Source: Paucibacter sp. PLA-PC-4
GTDB taxonomy: Bacteria; Pseudomonadota; Gammaproteobacteria; Burkholderiales; Burkholderiaceae_C
Direction of reading: 5' to 3'
Assembly (NCBI RefSeq): GCF_026241155.1
Contig: NZ_JAPFGP010000006.1
Span: 1-64,000, forward strand
DNA: 64,000 nucleotides
In this document: positions 34,294-45,995 of the stretch, piece by piece
Numbering within the stretch: position 1 is the stretch's first letter
Layout: every line of letters begins with the position of its first letter
Position numbers and translations under genes: made by a program
Notes under the pieces: generated by a model
What the model saw: the letters and a program-made list of their open reading frames with translations, nothing else
Databases searched by the model: none
Told to the model about the DNA's origin: nothing

Positions 34294-36207
34294 ATGTCGG
34301 AACCCCATGGCGGTCAGTTCGCCCTATTGGCGCAGCGCCGCTTCGCGCCGTTTTTCTGGACCCAGTTCCTCGGCGCGGCCAACGACAATCTGTTCAAGTT
34401 CGCCTTCACCGTCCTGGTCACCTACCAGTTGCAGCTCAGTTGGCTGCCGCCGGCCCAGGCCGGGCTCGTCATCGGCGCGCTCTTCATCCTGCCCTTTGTG
34501 CTGTTCTCGGCCACCAGCGGCCAGTTGGCCGACAAGCATGACAAGACGCGGCTGATCCGTTTCATCAAGACGCTAGAGATCGCCATCATGGCGCTGGCCG
34601 CCTGGGGGTTTTTCGCCAGCCAGGTGCCCGTGCTGCTGGCCTGCGTCTTCCTGCTGGGTCTGCACTCCACGCTGTTTGGCCCGGTCAAGTATGCCTATCT
34701 GCCTCAGCAGCTCAATGAACGCGAGCTGACCGGTGGCAACGGCATGGTGGAGATGGGCACATTTGTGGCCATCCTGCTAGGCAATGTGGCCGGGGGCTTG
34801 TTGATCGCCACACCCGAGGTTGGCGCGCAGCATGTGGCCATCGCCTGCTTCGCGCTGGCTCTGCTGGGCCGGCTGACGGCGCAGGCCATCCCGCCCTGCC
34901 CGGCCACCGACCCGGACCTGGTGGTCAACTGGAACCCGGTCAGTGAGACCTGGCGCAATCTGCGCCTGGCACACGGGCAGCTGGCGGTGTTCCGCTCGCT
35001 GCTGGGCATCTCGTGGATGTGGTTCTTCGGCGCGGTCTTCCTGGCCAACTTTCCGGCATTCGCCAAGGAGGTGCTGCATGGCAATGAGCAGGTCGCGTCG
35101 CTGCTGCTGGTCGTGTTTTCGGTGGGCATCGGTACTGGCTCACTGCTGTGCGAGCTGCTTTCGCGCCGCCATGTCGAGATCGGCCTGGTACCGCTGGGCG
35201 CGATCGGCATGAGCGTGTTCGCGATTGATCTGTACTTCGCCTCGCGCGGCCTGCCGCCGGTGGCTGCGGCGCTGAGCCTGGGCGAGTTCATGGCCCAGGC
35301 CGCACACTGGCGCGTGCTGGCCGACCTGTGCCTGCTGGCACTGTTCGCCGGGCTTTACAGCGTGCCGATGTATGCGCTGATACAGCTGCGCGCGCAGCCC
35401 ACGCACCGCGCCCGGATCATCGCGGCCAACAACATCCTCAACGCGCTGTTCATGATCGCCAGCTCGCTGCTGGCCGGCGCGCTGCTGGGTGCCGCTCTGA
35501 CCATCCCCGAGCTGTTCCTGGCCGTCGGCCTGGCCAATGCGGTGGTGGCCTTCTACATTTTCATGCTGGTGCCCGAGTACCTGCTGCGATTCGTCGCCTT
35601 CATCGCCTCGCGCCTGATCTACCGCTTCAAGATCAGTGGCGACGAGCACATACCGACCCAGGGTGCCGCGCTCTTGGTCTGCAACCATGTGAGCTTTGTC
35701 GATGCGGTGCTGCTGATGGCTGCCAGCCCGCGCCCGATCCGCTTCCTGATGGACCACCGCATCTTCCGCATCCCGATACTCGGCTGGCTGTTCCGCCTGG
35801 CCAAGGCCATTCCCGTAGCGCCGCAGAAGGACGACCCGGCCACCTACGAGCAGGCTTTCGAGCAAGCTCGCGCGGTGCTGGACGACGGCGAGCTGCTGTG
35901 CATCTTCCCCGAGGGCGGCATCACCCGCGACGGTAGCCTGCAGCCTTTCAAGGGCGGCGTGATGAAGATCCTGGAGGGCCGCGACGTCCCGGTGGTGCCA
36001 CTGGCGCTGCAAAACCTGTGGGGCTCCTTCTTCTCGCGGGTCGAGCAGGGCGAAGCCATGGTGCGCCCCTTCCGGCGCGGCTTTTACAGCCGGGTCGGCC
36101 TGGTGGCCGGCACGCCACTGGCGGCGCGCGAGGTCAGCCCCGAAGGGCTGCGTGAGCGGGTCGGAGCGCTGCTAGGTCCCCGCACGCCAGATTCGGCGCA
36201 AGCGTAG
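34294..36207 (+). CDS. MFS transporter fused to a 1-acylglycerol-3-phosphate acyltransferase domain
   Basis: The 637-aa fusion starts at ATG 34294 behind GAGGAGG. Residues about 15-420 form a 12-helix MFS domain of the LplT type (TQFLGAANDNLFKFAF, LFILPFVLFSATSGQLADK). Residues about 440-637 are a PlsC acyltransferase with NHVSFVD (HX4D, about 464) and the substrate motif FPEGGITRDG (about 545). The pair is predicted to flip lysophospholipids inward and re-acylate them, repairing membrane lipids. The third Aas domain, acyl-ACP synthetase, is absent. Its end overlaps a minus-strand gene by 36 bases. Confidence 0.9.
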   Translation: MSEPHGGQFALLAQRRFAPFFWTQFLGAANDNLFKFAFTVLVTYQLQLSWLPPAQAGLVIGALFILPFVLFSATSGQLADKHDKTRLIRFIKTLEIAIMALAAWGFFASQVPVLLACVFLLGLHSTLFGPVKYAYLPQQLNERELTGGNGMVEMGTFVAILLGNVAGGLLIATPEVGAQHVAIACFALALLGRLTAQAIPPCPATDPDLVVNWNPVSETWRNLRLAHGQLAVFRSLLGISWMWFFGAVFLANFPAFAKEVLHGNEQVASLLLVVFSVGIGTGSLLCELLSRRHVEIGLVPLGAIGMSVFAIDLYFASRGLPPVAAALSLGEFMAQAAHWRVLADLCLLALFAGLYSVPMYALIQLRAQPTHRARIIAANNILNALFMIASSLLAGALLGAALTIPELFLAVGLANAVVAFYIFMLVPEYLLRFVAFIASRLIYRFKISGDEHIPTQGAALLVCNHVSFVDAVLLMAASPRPIRFLMDHRIFRIPILGWLFRLAKAIPVAPQKDDPATYEQAFEQARAVLDDGELLCIFPEGGITRDGSLQPFKGGVMKILEGRDVPVVPLALQNLWGSFFSRVEQGEAMVRPFRRGFYSRVGLVAGTPLAAREVSPEGLRERVGALLGPRTPDSAQA

Positions 36208-36666
36208 CTTGAAGGCCCGCGCCGAGCGCCAGACCGGGCTGGCACGCACCCAGGCCAGCAGCCCCCCTTTCCAGGCCGTCCAGCGCGCATACAGCCGCGC
36301 GAACCAGGGCAGGCTTTGTAGCGCCGGCTCGGTCAGATGAAACAGCCGGGCCAGCACCGCAGTGCCCAGCAGCTTGGCCACGACGATCACCGCCAGACCC
36401 AGCAGCGCCTCGCCGCGCCCGATCAGCCACAGCGCCACGAGCTTGACCGGGATCAGCAGCAGACTGGGCAGCAGAAAAACCAGCAAGGCGGGATAAGGCC
36501 GCAGACGCGCGATGCCCGCCTCGATCTGCTGCAGCAGCGGCAGCCGGCCCAGCGCCGCCATCGCGCGCAGCAGCGGTGCCCAGCCCCATTCCTCGAACAG
36601 GATGGCCAGGGCCAGCAGCAGCCGGACAAGCCAGCGCAGCGGCGCAATCAAGGCCTTGATGAACAT
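36172..36666 (-). CDS. Hypothetical membrane protein (164 aa)
   Basis: Unrecognised protein with two or three hydrophobic segments: APLRWLVRLLLALAILFEEW near the N-terminus and YPALLVFLLPSLLLIPVKLV in the middle, with LAVIVVAKLLGTAVLARLFH. The C-terminus is strongly basic (RSARAFKLRLRRIWRAG). It lies 22 bases downstream of tgt in the same direction, so it is probably an operon partner. Its 3' end overlaps the convergent MFS-acyltransferase gene. Confidence 0.7.
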   Translation of the reverse strand: MFIKALIAPLRWLVRLLLALAILFEEWGWAPLLRAMAALGRLPLLQQIEAGIARLRPYPALLVFLLPSLLLIPVKLVALWLIGRGEALLGLAVIVVAKLLGTAVLARLFHLTEPALQSLPWFARLYARWTAWKGGLLAWVRASPVWRSARAFKLRLRRIWRAGT

Positions 36667-36688
36667 GGCCCCGGCGTCGGCGTCGGTC

Positions 36689-38627
<1,939 letters not shown>

Positions 38628-38689
38628 TCGCCGGGGCGCCGCTGTGAGACGCCGGGTCGGCCGCGGCCCGGCAGCGCCGGGCGGGCGGC

Positions 38690-38695
38690 GACAAT
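38690..38695 (+). promoter_or_regulatory. Possible -10 element (GACAAT) of yigZ
   Basis: GACAAT lies 13 bases before ATG 38709, preceded by a very GC-rich tract without a clear -35. It is the third case of this hexamer close to a start codon in the window. Confidence 0.25.
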
Positions 38696-38708
38696 ACTCC
38701 TGCCCACC

Positions 38709-39317
38709 ATGCCCCACAGCCTCGCCGTCGCGGTCCACAGCGACCTGTTGATCAAGAAAAGCCGCTTCATCGGCTGCGTCGAACCCTGTGCGGATCGCAC
38801 TGCGGCGCTGGCGCGGGTGGCGGCGCTTCGCGCACAGCACCCGGGCGCCGTTCACGTGTGCTGGGCCCTGCTGGCCGGCGGGCAGAGTGCCGCCCATGAC
38901 GACGGCGAGCCCGGCGGCACCGCCGGGCGGCCCATGCTAGAGGTGCTGCGCCATCAAGACCTGGACGGCGTGTTGGCCACCGTGGTGCGCTACTGGGGCG
39001 GCGTCAAGCTGGGCGCCGGCGGCCTGCTGCGGGCCTATACCGATACCGTCGCCCAGGCCCTGCTGAAGGCCGAAAAAGTGCCACTGCTCAAGCTCAAGAC
39101 GCTGCGCTGCACCCTGCCCTATGCGATGGAAGGCCTGCTGCGCCGCGAGCTGGAGGCCGCCGGTGCGCAGCTGCTGGAGATGCGACATGGCAGCCAGGTG
39201 GAACTGCAGTTCAGCCTGGCCGAGGATGCGGCGACTGCGCTGGTCGCGCGGCTGGGCGAATCGGGCCAGGGCCGCATCGGCTGGCTGGCGCCCGAGGGCG
39301 AGGTCTCGGCCACCTAG
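38709..39317 (+). CDS. yigZ: YigZ / IMPACT family protein
   Basis: The 202-aa protein has the IMPACT N-terminal domain with DDGEPGGTAGRPMLEVLRHQ (about residue 63) and VLATVVRYWGGVKLGAGGLL. A C-terminal DUF1949-like EF-G V fold is also present (MEGLLRRELEAAGAQLLEMR). The family is linked to translation under stress, but its biochemical role in bacteria is not settled. It is followed after 36 bases by argG. Confidence 0.9.
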   Translation: MPHSLAVAVHSDLLIKKSRFIGCVEPCADRTAALARVAALRAQHPGAVHVCWALLAGGQSAAHDDGEPGGTAGRPMLEVLRHQDLDGVLATVVRYWGGVKLGAGGLLRAYTDTVAQALLKAEKVPLLKLKTLRCTLPYAMEGLLRRELEAAGAQLLEMRHGSQVELQFSLAEDAATALVARLGESGQGRIGWLAPEGEVSAT

Positions 39318-40697
<1,380 letters not shown>

Positions 40698-40725
40698 GTT
40701 TCAGGTCCCGCCCCTAGGATGAACG

Positions 40726-40754
40726 ACGGCCGCCTTCGGGCGGCCGTTTGCTTT
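40726..40754 (+). terminator. Intrinsic terminator of argG (UUCG tetraloop)
   Basis: CGGCCGCC (40727-40734), loop TTCG, GGCGGCCG (40739-40746), followed by TTTGCTTTT. The stem is 8-9 bp and perfect. Confidence 0.9.
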
Positions 40755-40846
40755 TGAGGTGCCGGCAAGTCCAGGCCTGGCCTGGTGTGCTTGTCGGCAT
40801 ACTGAGCACAATGCAGGCAACATTCACGCCGTCGGGCCCACAGACC

Positions 40847-41266
40847 ATGCATCATCTCACCCACCTTGCCCGCCTGGTCGCGACAATGGCCTTGCTGCTA
40901 CAGGCCACCAGCCATTGCCTGGCCGCTCCAGCCAACAAGTGCGTGATTGACGGCCAGGTCACCTACCAGCAAGGACCTTGCCCCACAGGCCAGGCGCGCA
41001 GGCCCCCGACGGTGGACGAACTCAATGCCCTGGAGAAGCAACGCCGCGCCGCGGTTACAACAAAGGCGAGCACGCCGCCGCCTACCACGAGCACCAGCAC
41101 ACCCACGCCGCCAGCCGCTCTCACCGGCTTCCGATGCGACGGCCGGCAACATTGCTCGCAGATGAAGTCCTGCGCCGAAGCCAAATACTTTTTGGCCCAT
41201 TGCCCTGGCGTGAAGATGGACGGCGACAACGACGGCAGCCCCTGCGAGCTTGATGTATGCCGCTGA
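40847..41266 (+). CDS. Secreted protein with excalibur-like calcium-binding end
   Basis: The 139-aa protein (start at ATG 40847; ATG 40811 is possible) has a signal peptide (LARLVATMALLLQATSHCLA). A DUF4124-like piece follows (NKCVIDGQVTYQQGPCPTGQ), then a Thr/Pro-rich linker (about 70-90). The C-terminus has six cysteines and DGDNDGSPCE, matching the excalibur EF-hand-like motif D-x-D-x-D-G-x-x-C-E. It is probably a disulfide-bonded, calcium-binding periplasmic or secreted protein. Function unknown. Confidence 0.75.
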   Translation: MHHLTHLARLVATMALLLQATSHCLAAPANKCVIDGQVTYQQGPCPTGQARRPPTVDELNALEKQRRAAVTTKASTPPPTTSTSTPTPPAALTGFRCDGRQHCSQMKSCAEAKYFLAHCPGVKMDGDNDGSPCELDVCR

Positions 41267-41413
41267 GCAAGCGAGGCTCAGCTCCCCATTTCCCAGGCAG
41301 CGCTAGCCTCTGTGATTTGCAGACCTGCCTACCGTCACGATTGGACCGCGCCCCCTACCGCACCACCGACACTTGCGATGGGATCCCAGCGGGCCGCCCA
41401 ACGGATTCAGTTC

Positions 41414-42565
41414 TTACGAGCGCCAGCGGTCAATGACCTTGATCAGCAACTTGGAAATTGCCCGGTGATCCTGCAGGGAGGCATGCCAATGACAGCCGTG
41501 TAGATCGAGGGTCGCCATTTCAATACCAAAGCCGTCGATTCGTGGATATCCCGCCAGCTTGTGACGGGCAATGACTTCGCGCATGCTGTTCTTCAAACGG
41601 TGGTTGCCGGTCTCGGGAACGCCGAGAACGAACAAGGCATGGCTGCCATACTGCCCTCTGAGTTCAGTCAGAAAATCAACGTAGGCCTCTTCGAATATCG
41701 GCGCCAGCGTCTTCACATTCCATAGCTTGCTTTCATCGATGGATGCAAAGTCGGCCCCCCCGAGCGTCACCACCACAACGCTCGGATTCCAGTGTCCGGG
41801 CTTCACCCACGCACTTTCGGGATCGTGGAGGATGATCCTGTTGGCATAGGTCCTGTAATGAGTGCCCGGGAACCGGTCTCCATAGTTCCTCACCATGCCA
41901 AGACCGGAGTAGGCATTGAGATGGAGTTCGGCGTCATAGTGCTTTGCGGTCAAGGCGGCAAAGGACAAGGCACTATTGGTCGAGGCGGACACCTCCGCAT
42001 CGGAGCAATCTCTTTTGGTCGCTGAGTTGCCATAGCCAAGCGTCAGTGAGTCTCCAACAAAGACCATCTGCTTCGCAAGGGGTTGGGGAGCGGGTAGCAA
42101 CTCGTCGCCAGGCCGAACCTCGAAGCCGCGAAAGCGTCCGCTGGCGTGGGTGGACTCATTTCGCTTGAACACCTTGATTCGATGCTCGCCTGGGCCAAGG
42201 TCCTGCACCCAGACGGTCCGGTTGCCAGGCTCAGAGATCACTTCTCTGTGCTGGCCGTCGATTTCAATATTGAAATGACTGCTGCTGTCGGCAAACTTGA
42301 GGCCAATCGCTGACCCGGAGAAATGCCCTTCAAAATACACTCCCGCCCAACTGTATTCGACCGCATCACGATGCTGCTTGACACGGCCCACCACATGAAT
42401 GGCCGCATGGTCGAATAGCTCAGACTCCATCCGGTCTGCTTCAGGTTTCCTTGCAAGGCTGTCGTTGCCGCAAGCGCTGAGGAATGCGGACAGGAGCGCG
42501 CTGAACAACAGCGCTTGAAGGAGCCGGCCAAGGCTGGCGATCTGCCACTGCTTCATCGTTTGCAC
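41414..42565 (-). CDS. SGNH/GDSL hydrolase lipoprotein, carbohydrate esterase family 2-like
   Basis: The 383-aa protein has a lipoprotein signal (ALLFSALLSAFLSACGND; Cys 32). An N-terminal beta-sandwich follows (about 60-165, with WAGVYFEGHFSGSAIGLKFA), then an SGNH domain with MVFVGDSLTLGYGNS (nucleophile Ser), VVVTLGGADF and LHGCHWHASLQDHR. This arrangement is that of CE2 acetylxylan/deacetylase esterases. The catalytic Asp usual before the block-V His is absent (Cys-His-Trp-His), so it may use a Ser-His dyad, as some CE2 enzymes do. Three sampled 60-base lines are about 47-57% GC by hand count, well below the neighbours, suggesting recent acquisition. Confidence 0.88.
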   Translation of the reverse strand: MQTMKQWQIASLGRLLQALLFSALLSAFLSACGNDSLARKPEADRMESELFDHAAIHVVGRVKQHRDAVEYSWAGVYFEGHFSGSAIGLKFADSSSHFNIEIDGQHREVISEPGNRTVWVQDLGPGEHRIKVFKRNESTHASGRFRGFEVRPGDELLPAPQPLAKQMVFVGDSLTLGYGNSATKRDCSDAEVSASTNSALSFAALTAKHYDAELHLNAYSGLGMVRNYGDRFPGTHYRTYANRIILHDPESAWVKPGHWNPSVVVVTLGGADFASIDESKLWNVKTLAPIFEEAYVDFLTELRGQYGSHALFVLGVPETGNHRLKNSMREVIARHKLAGYPRIDGFGIEMATLDLHGCHWHASLQDHRAISKLLIKVIDRWRS

Positions 42566-42689
42566 TCAATAGACCTCGATGTTGACAGGAAATCATGGGC
42601 ACGGTCGAAAGAATACGAGCTCCCCCGCGAAGCAGCTGCAGCGCCGGCGGGCACGTGACTTCACGCCTGCCCGTTAAAGTCCGACCACC

Positions 42690-43052
42690 TTGCAACGCAT
42701 CCTCTTCCTCTGCAGCCTCAACCGCTGGCGCAGCCCCACTGCCGAACAGATCTTTGCCGAGTATCCGGGCATCGAGTGTGTGTCGGCCGGTCTGAACCAT
42801 GGTGCCGACAATCCGCTGACGCCGGAACTCGTGGAGTGGGCGGACCTGATCTTTGTGATGGAGCGCCAGCACAAGACCAAGCTGTCCACCGAGTTCAGTC
42901 CCTGGCTACGCGACAAGCGCGTGGTTTGCCTGAACATTCCTGACAACTACCGCTTCATGGACCCGGCGCTGATAAAGCTGCTGCAGGCCAAGGTCGGGAG
43001 CTTCCTGCCTCAGAACAGCAGCTCGATCCCAGAGTCCCGGCTCAAGACCTGA
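42690..43052 (+). CDS. Low-molecular-weight protein tyrosine phosphatase-like protein
   Basis: The 120-aa protein starts at TTG 42690. The phosphatase P-loop CX5R(S) is at the extreme N-terminus (FLCSLNRWRSPTAE; Cys 8, Arg 14), and a candidate general acid Asp is in RFMDPALI. VMERQHKTKLS and IPDNYRF match the short COG4551-type branch, which is shorter than classic LMW-PTPs (about 150 aa). Predicted cytosolic phosphatase; its substrate is unknown. Confidence 0.82.
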   Translation: MQRILFLCSLNRWRSPTAEQIFAEYPGIECVSAGLNHGADNPLTPELVEWADLIFVMERQHKTKLSTEFSPWLRDKRVVCLNIPDNYRFMDPALIKLLQAKVGSFLPQNSSSIPESRLKT

Positions 43053-43141
43053 CTCCGACTCCTCGATGCAACAACCCCAAAGGGTGATTCCCTGCCATGC
43101 TGCGGGTGGCCATACTGTCCGTCGCAAGGAGGACGACGAGC

Positions 43142-43602
43142 ATGACGGGTTTGCTGAATCGCTTGTTTGGGCACCGGCCCGCCGAAGTGGCGCTGGCGCC
43201 GCTGCTTGATCCAACGCTGGGCCTGCTGCGCTGGGACGAGGACGCCGAGGGCTGGGTGGGCGAGATCGCGCAGGGGCCGAAGCCGGCCGAACGGCGCGCC
43301 TCTATATCGGCGCCGGCTCGGCAGGGAAGTACCCGGCCGCAGCGATGCTCGGTCTGACGCGGCCGCCATAGCGGGAGTTCTGGGATCTGGCGCCGCTGGC
43401 CTAGGACTATCTGTGCAAGAACATGGACATGGATGCCTGGCTCGCCGACCCGCAGGCCTTTCGGGTCCAGGGCTTGGAGTCCTACAGCCACCACCTGGCC
43501 GAGGATGTCTACACCATCACCTTCACGACCGGTGACAGCGAGGCCGTCTGGAAGGTGCACTTCCAGGCCGGGCAGCCGGTCGACTGCCGTATCGACGACT
43601 GA
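43142..43602 (+). pseudogene. Decayed hypothetical gene (frameshift plus two in-frame TAG)
   Basis: From ATG 43142 the frame reads MTGLLNRLFGHRPAEVALAP and GLLRWDEDAEGWVGEIAQG, then loses sense at about 43290. One base over, a coherent protein continues (ARLYIGAGSAGKYPAAAMLG) but meets TAG at 43369 and 43402. It then reads DYLCKNMDMDAWLADPQAFR through HFQAGQPVDCRIDD to TGA 43600. Three lesions in 460 bases point to a pseudogene. I cannot name the family. Confidence 0.75.
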
Positions 43603-43610
43603 GAGCCGGC

Positions 43611-44653
43611 ATGTGCCCGCCACCTGAGCCCGCCGCGCCAGAAGAACTGCTCGCACAGGCGCGCAGTGGCGATGCCGGCGCGTTCGACGCACTGATCGCT
43701 TCGCACCGGCGGCGCATCCACACTCATTGCTACCGCATGCTGGGCTCGCCCCATGATGCGGACGATGCGCTGCAGGACACCCTGCTTGCCGCCTGGCGCG
43801 GGCTGGCCTCGTTCGAGGGCCGCGCGCGCTGGGCACCTGGCTGTACCAGATCGCCACCCACGCTTGCCTGCGCCTGCTTTCCCAACAGCGCCGGCGTCGC
43901 CTCACATCGCCCGAGTACGGCAGGCCGTTCGAGTCGACCGCAGAGCTGGGCGAGATGGTGCTCGGACCGGTCTGGCTGGAGCCGCTGCTGGATGAGGAGC
44001 AAGAGGGAACGGATCACGCTGACCCCGCGCCGCGGCTGCAGCGGCGCGAGCAGGTCGCGCTCGCCTTTGTCGCCGCGCTGCAGCACCTGCCTGCAACCCA
44101 GCGCGCTGTGCTGCTGCTGCGCGAAGTGCTGGAGTACTCGGCGGCCGAGACGGCCGCGATGCTGGGCAGCAGCGTCGCCTCGGTGAACAGCGCCCTGCAG
44201 CGTGCGCAGAAATCGCTGCGGCAGCGACTGCCGGCGGTGTCTCAGGCGGCCGAGCAGCTGGCGCTGGGCACAGAGGATCTGAACCGCCTGCTCGCGGCCT
44301 TCATGCAGGCCAGGGAGGCCAGACATGTGGACGGGCTGGTAGCCTTGCTGACCGAGGATGTGCGCTTCACGATGCCGCCCCTGCCGGCCTGGTTCGGTGG
44401 CCGGCATTTCGTGAAGCGCTTTCTGGCCGAGCGGGTGTTCGAGACGCCATGGCGCTTGCTCCCGCTGCGCGCGAACGGCCAGCCGGGCTACGCCTGCTAC
44501 ATGGTGTCGGCAGGCGACGGTCACTTCCGCCTTGGCGGGATCCTGCTGAATCTACGCGGCGGCCTTATCTCGGGCCTGCACAGCTTTCTGGACCCGGCGC
44601 TGCAGCGGCACTTCGGCCTGGCCGCCGAACTTTCTTTTGAGCATGACCGATGA
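43611..44653 (+). pseudogene. Sigma-70 family (ECF-like) factor with SnoaL-type C-terminus, frameshifted
   Basis: The first frame gives sigma region 2 (DALIASHRRRIHTHCYRMLG, DADDALQDTLLAAWRGLASF), then breaks after FEGRAR at about 43829, in a CGCGCGCGCT run. Restoring one C yields LGTWLYQIATHACLRLLSQQ. The second frame continues with region 4 (QHLPATQRAVLLLREVLEYS, AMLGSSVASVNSALQRAQKS) and a SnoaL-like domain to 44653. The intact product would be about 347 aa, of the type with a fused C-terminal regulatory domain. It is either a pseudogene or a base-calling error in the repeat. Confidence 0.8.
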
Positions 44654-44743
44654 GTTCGGCCGATAGCTTGTCTCTCAAGGAGTGACTCGTCCCGAATCCC
44701 TCGGGGCCGTGGCTCATCCTCCTTGGAGAAGGAAAGACCTTTC

Positions 44744-45430
44744 ATGGGCAAGCTCATCATCAGCACCATGTGCTCCCTAGACGGCTACTGCGCCGGCCCC
44801 GGTGGCCTCCTCGACGACCTGCCCATGGATGCGGCCTTCGACGCCCACAACCTCGAACTGATGCGCCATGCGGGCACGCAGCTGTTCGGCGCAACCACCT
44901 TCGCGCTGTTCCGCGACTTCTGGCCACTGATTGGCGAGCCCTGCGCCCGCGAGTACGTGGTCGACCCCGCAGGGGGAGCAAGTCGCTCTGGGGAGTGGTC
45001 CGGCGAGCGACTTGAGAACCCGCCGGACCCCGAGCTATCGCCGTCGGTGCGCGAAATTGCCCGACTCATTGCGCCAATGGGCAAGCTAGTCGTCAGCGAC
45101 CGGCTGGCACCGGCGGATACCAAGCCCTGGCAGGAGGCTGAAATCGTGCGGCGCGCCGAGGCGCATGCGCGCATCCAGGCCGTCAAAGCCAGCGCAGCGC
45201 GCGATCTGCTGATCTACGGCAGCCCGCTGTTGGCCAGCGATTTGCTGGCTGAGGGCCTGGTCGACGAGCTGAACCTGCTGATCGGCCCGGTGGTGCTGGG
45301 CGCTGGATTGCCGGCCTTGCGCAAGGGCTTGCCCGCGCCACTGCGCCTGCTCGACGCGCGCCGGCCCGATGACTCGGACACCATGCGCCTGCGCTACACC
45401 TGCACACCAGCGCGGCGCGGCTGGGCCTAA
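44744..45430 (+). CDS. Dihydrofolate reductase-fold protein (RibD C-terminal-like)
   Basis: The 228-aa protein has the DHFR/RibD-C pattern: GKLIISTMCSLDGYCAGPGG at the start, LFGATTFALFRDFWPLI, MGKLVVSDRL and DLLIYGSPLLASDLLAEGLV, then DELNLLIGPVVLGAGLPAL. It is a predicted NAD(P)H-dependent reductase of unknown substrate. ATG 44744 was preferred because a GGAGAAGGA Shine-Dalgarno lies upstream. Such genes often neighbour ECF sigma genes, as here. Confidence 0.85.
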   Translation: MGKLIISTMCSLDGYCAGPGGLLDDLPMDAAFDAHNLELMRHAGTQLFGATTFALFRDFWPLIGEPCAREYVVDPAGGASRSGEWSGERLENPPDPELSPSVREIARLIAPMGKLVVSDRLAPADTKPWQEAEIVRRAEAHARIQAVKASAARDLLIYGSPLLASDLLAEGLVDELNLLIGPVVLGAGLPALRKGLPAPLRLLDARRPDDSDTMRLRYTCTPARRGWA

Positions 45431-45499
45431 GGCATGCTGCCACAACGCTGTCCGTAGCCGCATGCAAACTGCGGCTCCCAACTCAGCAGGCCTTCGAAC

Positions 45500-45994
45500 A
45501 TGAGTCAGCCCCGCACCGCCCCCGCCGATTTCGACTTCATCATCGGCCACTGGACCGTTCGCCACCGCCGTCTGAGAGAGCGCCTGGCCGGCTGCAATGA
45601 GTGGCAGGAGTTCAGTGGCAGCTCCAGCACGCGGAAAATCCTCGACGGCTTCGGCAATGTCGAGGACAACCTGCTGCACTTGCCGGAGGGCGAGTACCGG
45701 GCCGCAGCCTTGCGATCTTTCGATCCCGTCAGTGGGCAATGGGCGATATGGTGGCTGGATGGGCGCCGACCCCACGGGCTGGATGTGCCGGTGGTCGGCC
45801 GCTTCGCCGAGGGAGTCGGCAGTTTCTTCGCCGACGACGAGCTCGATGGGCGGCCGATCCGGGTGCGCTTCACCTGGTCGGTGCCGGCCTTGGGTCTGCC
45901 GCGCTGGGAGCAGGCCTTCTCGGCTGATGCAGGCCAGACCTGGGAAACCAACTGGACCATGGACTTCAGCCCCGCCCTCGACGACACTGCCTGA
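45500..45994 (+). CDS. DUF1579-like hypothetical protein (164 aa)
   Basis: The protein opens FDFIIGHWTVRHRRLRERLA and continues with NEWQEFSGSSSTRKILDGFG and SFDPVSGQWAIWWLDGRRPH. This is the layout of DUF1579-type lipocalin-like proteins (GxW...G.. core, dimensions about 150 aa). No signal peptide. The role is unknown; it is followed after one base by the YdeI-like gene, so they are an operon. Confidence 0.75.
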   Translation: MSQPRTAPADFDFIIGHWTVRHRRLRERLAGCNEWQEFSGSSSTRKILDGFGNVEDNLLHLPEGEYRAAALRSFDPVSGQWAIWWLDGRRPHGLDVPVVGRFAEGVGSFFADDELDGRPIRVRFTWSVPALGLPRWEQAFSADAGQTWETNWTMDFSPALDDTA

Positions 45995-45995
45995 G

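Noticed and set aside
43369-43404. Two in-frame TAG codons as possible recoding (for example pyrrolysine)
   Set aside because: The same gene also has a frameshift, nothing else in the window uses TAG internally, and the lineage is not known for such recoding.
43820-43835. Programmed -1 frameshift in the sigma gene
   Set aside because: There is no slippery heptamer or downstream pseudoknot; a lost base in a CG repeat is the simpler explanation.
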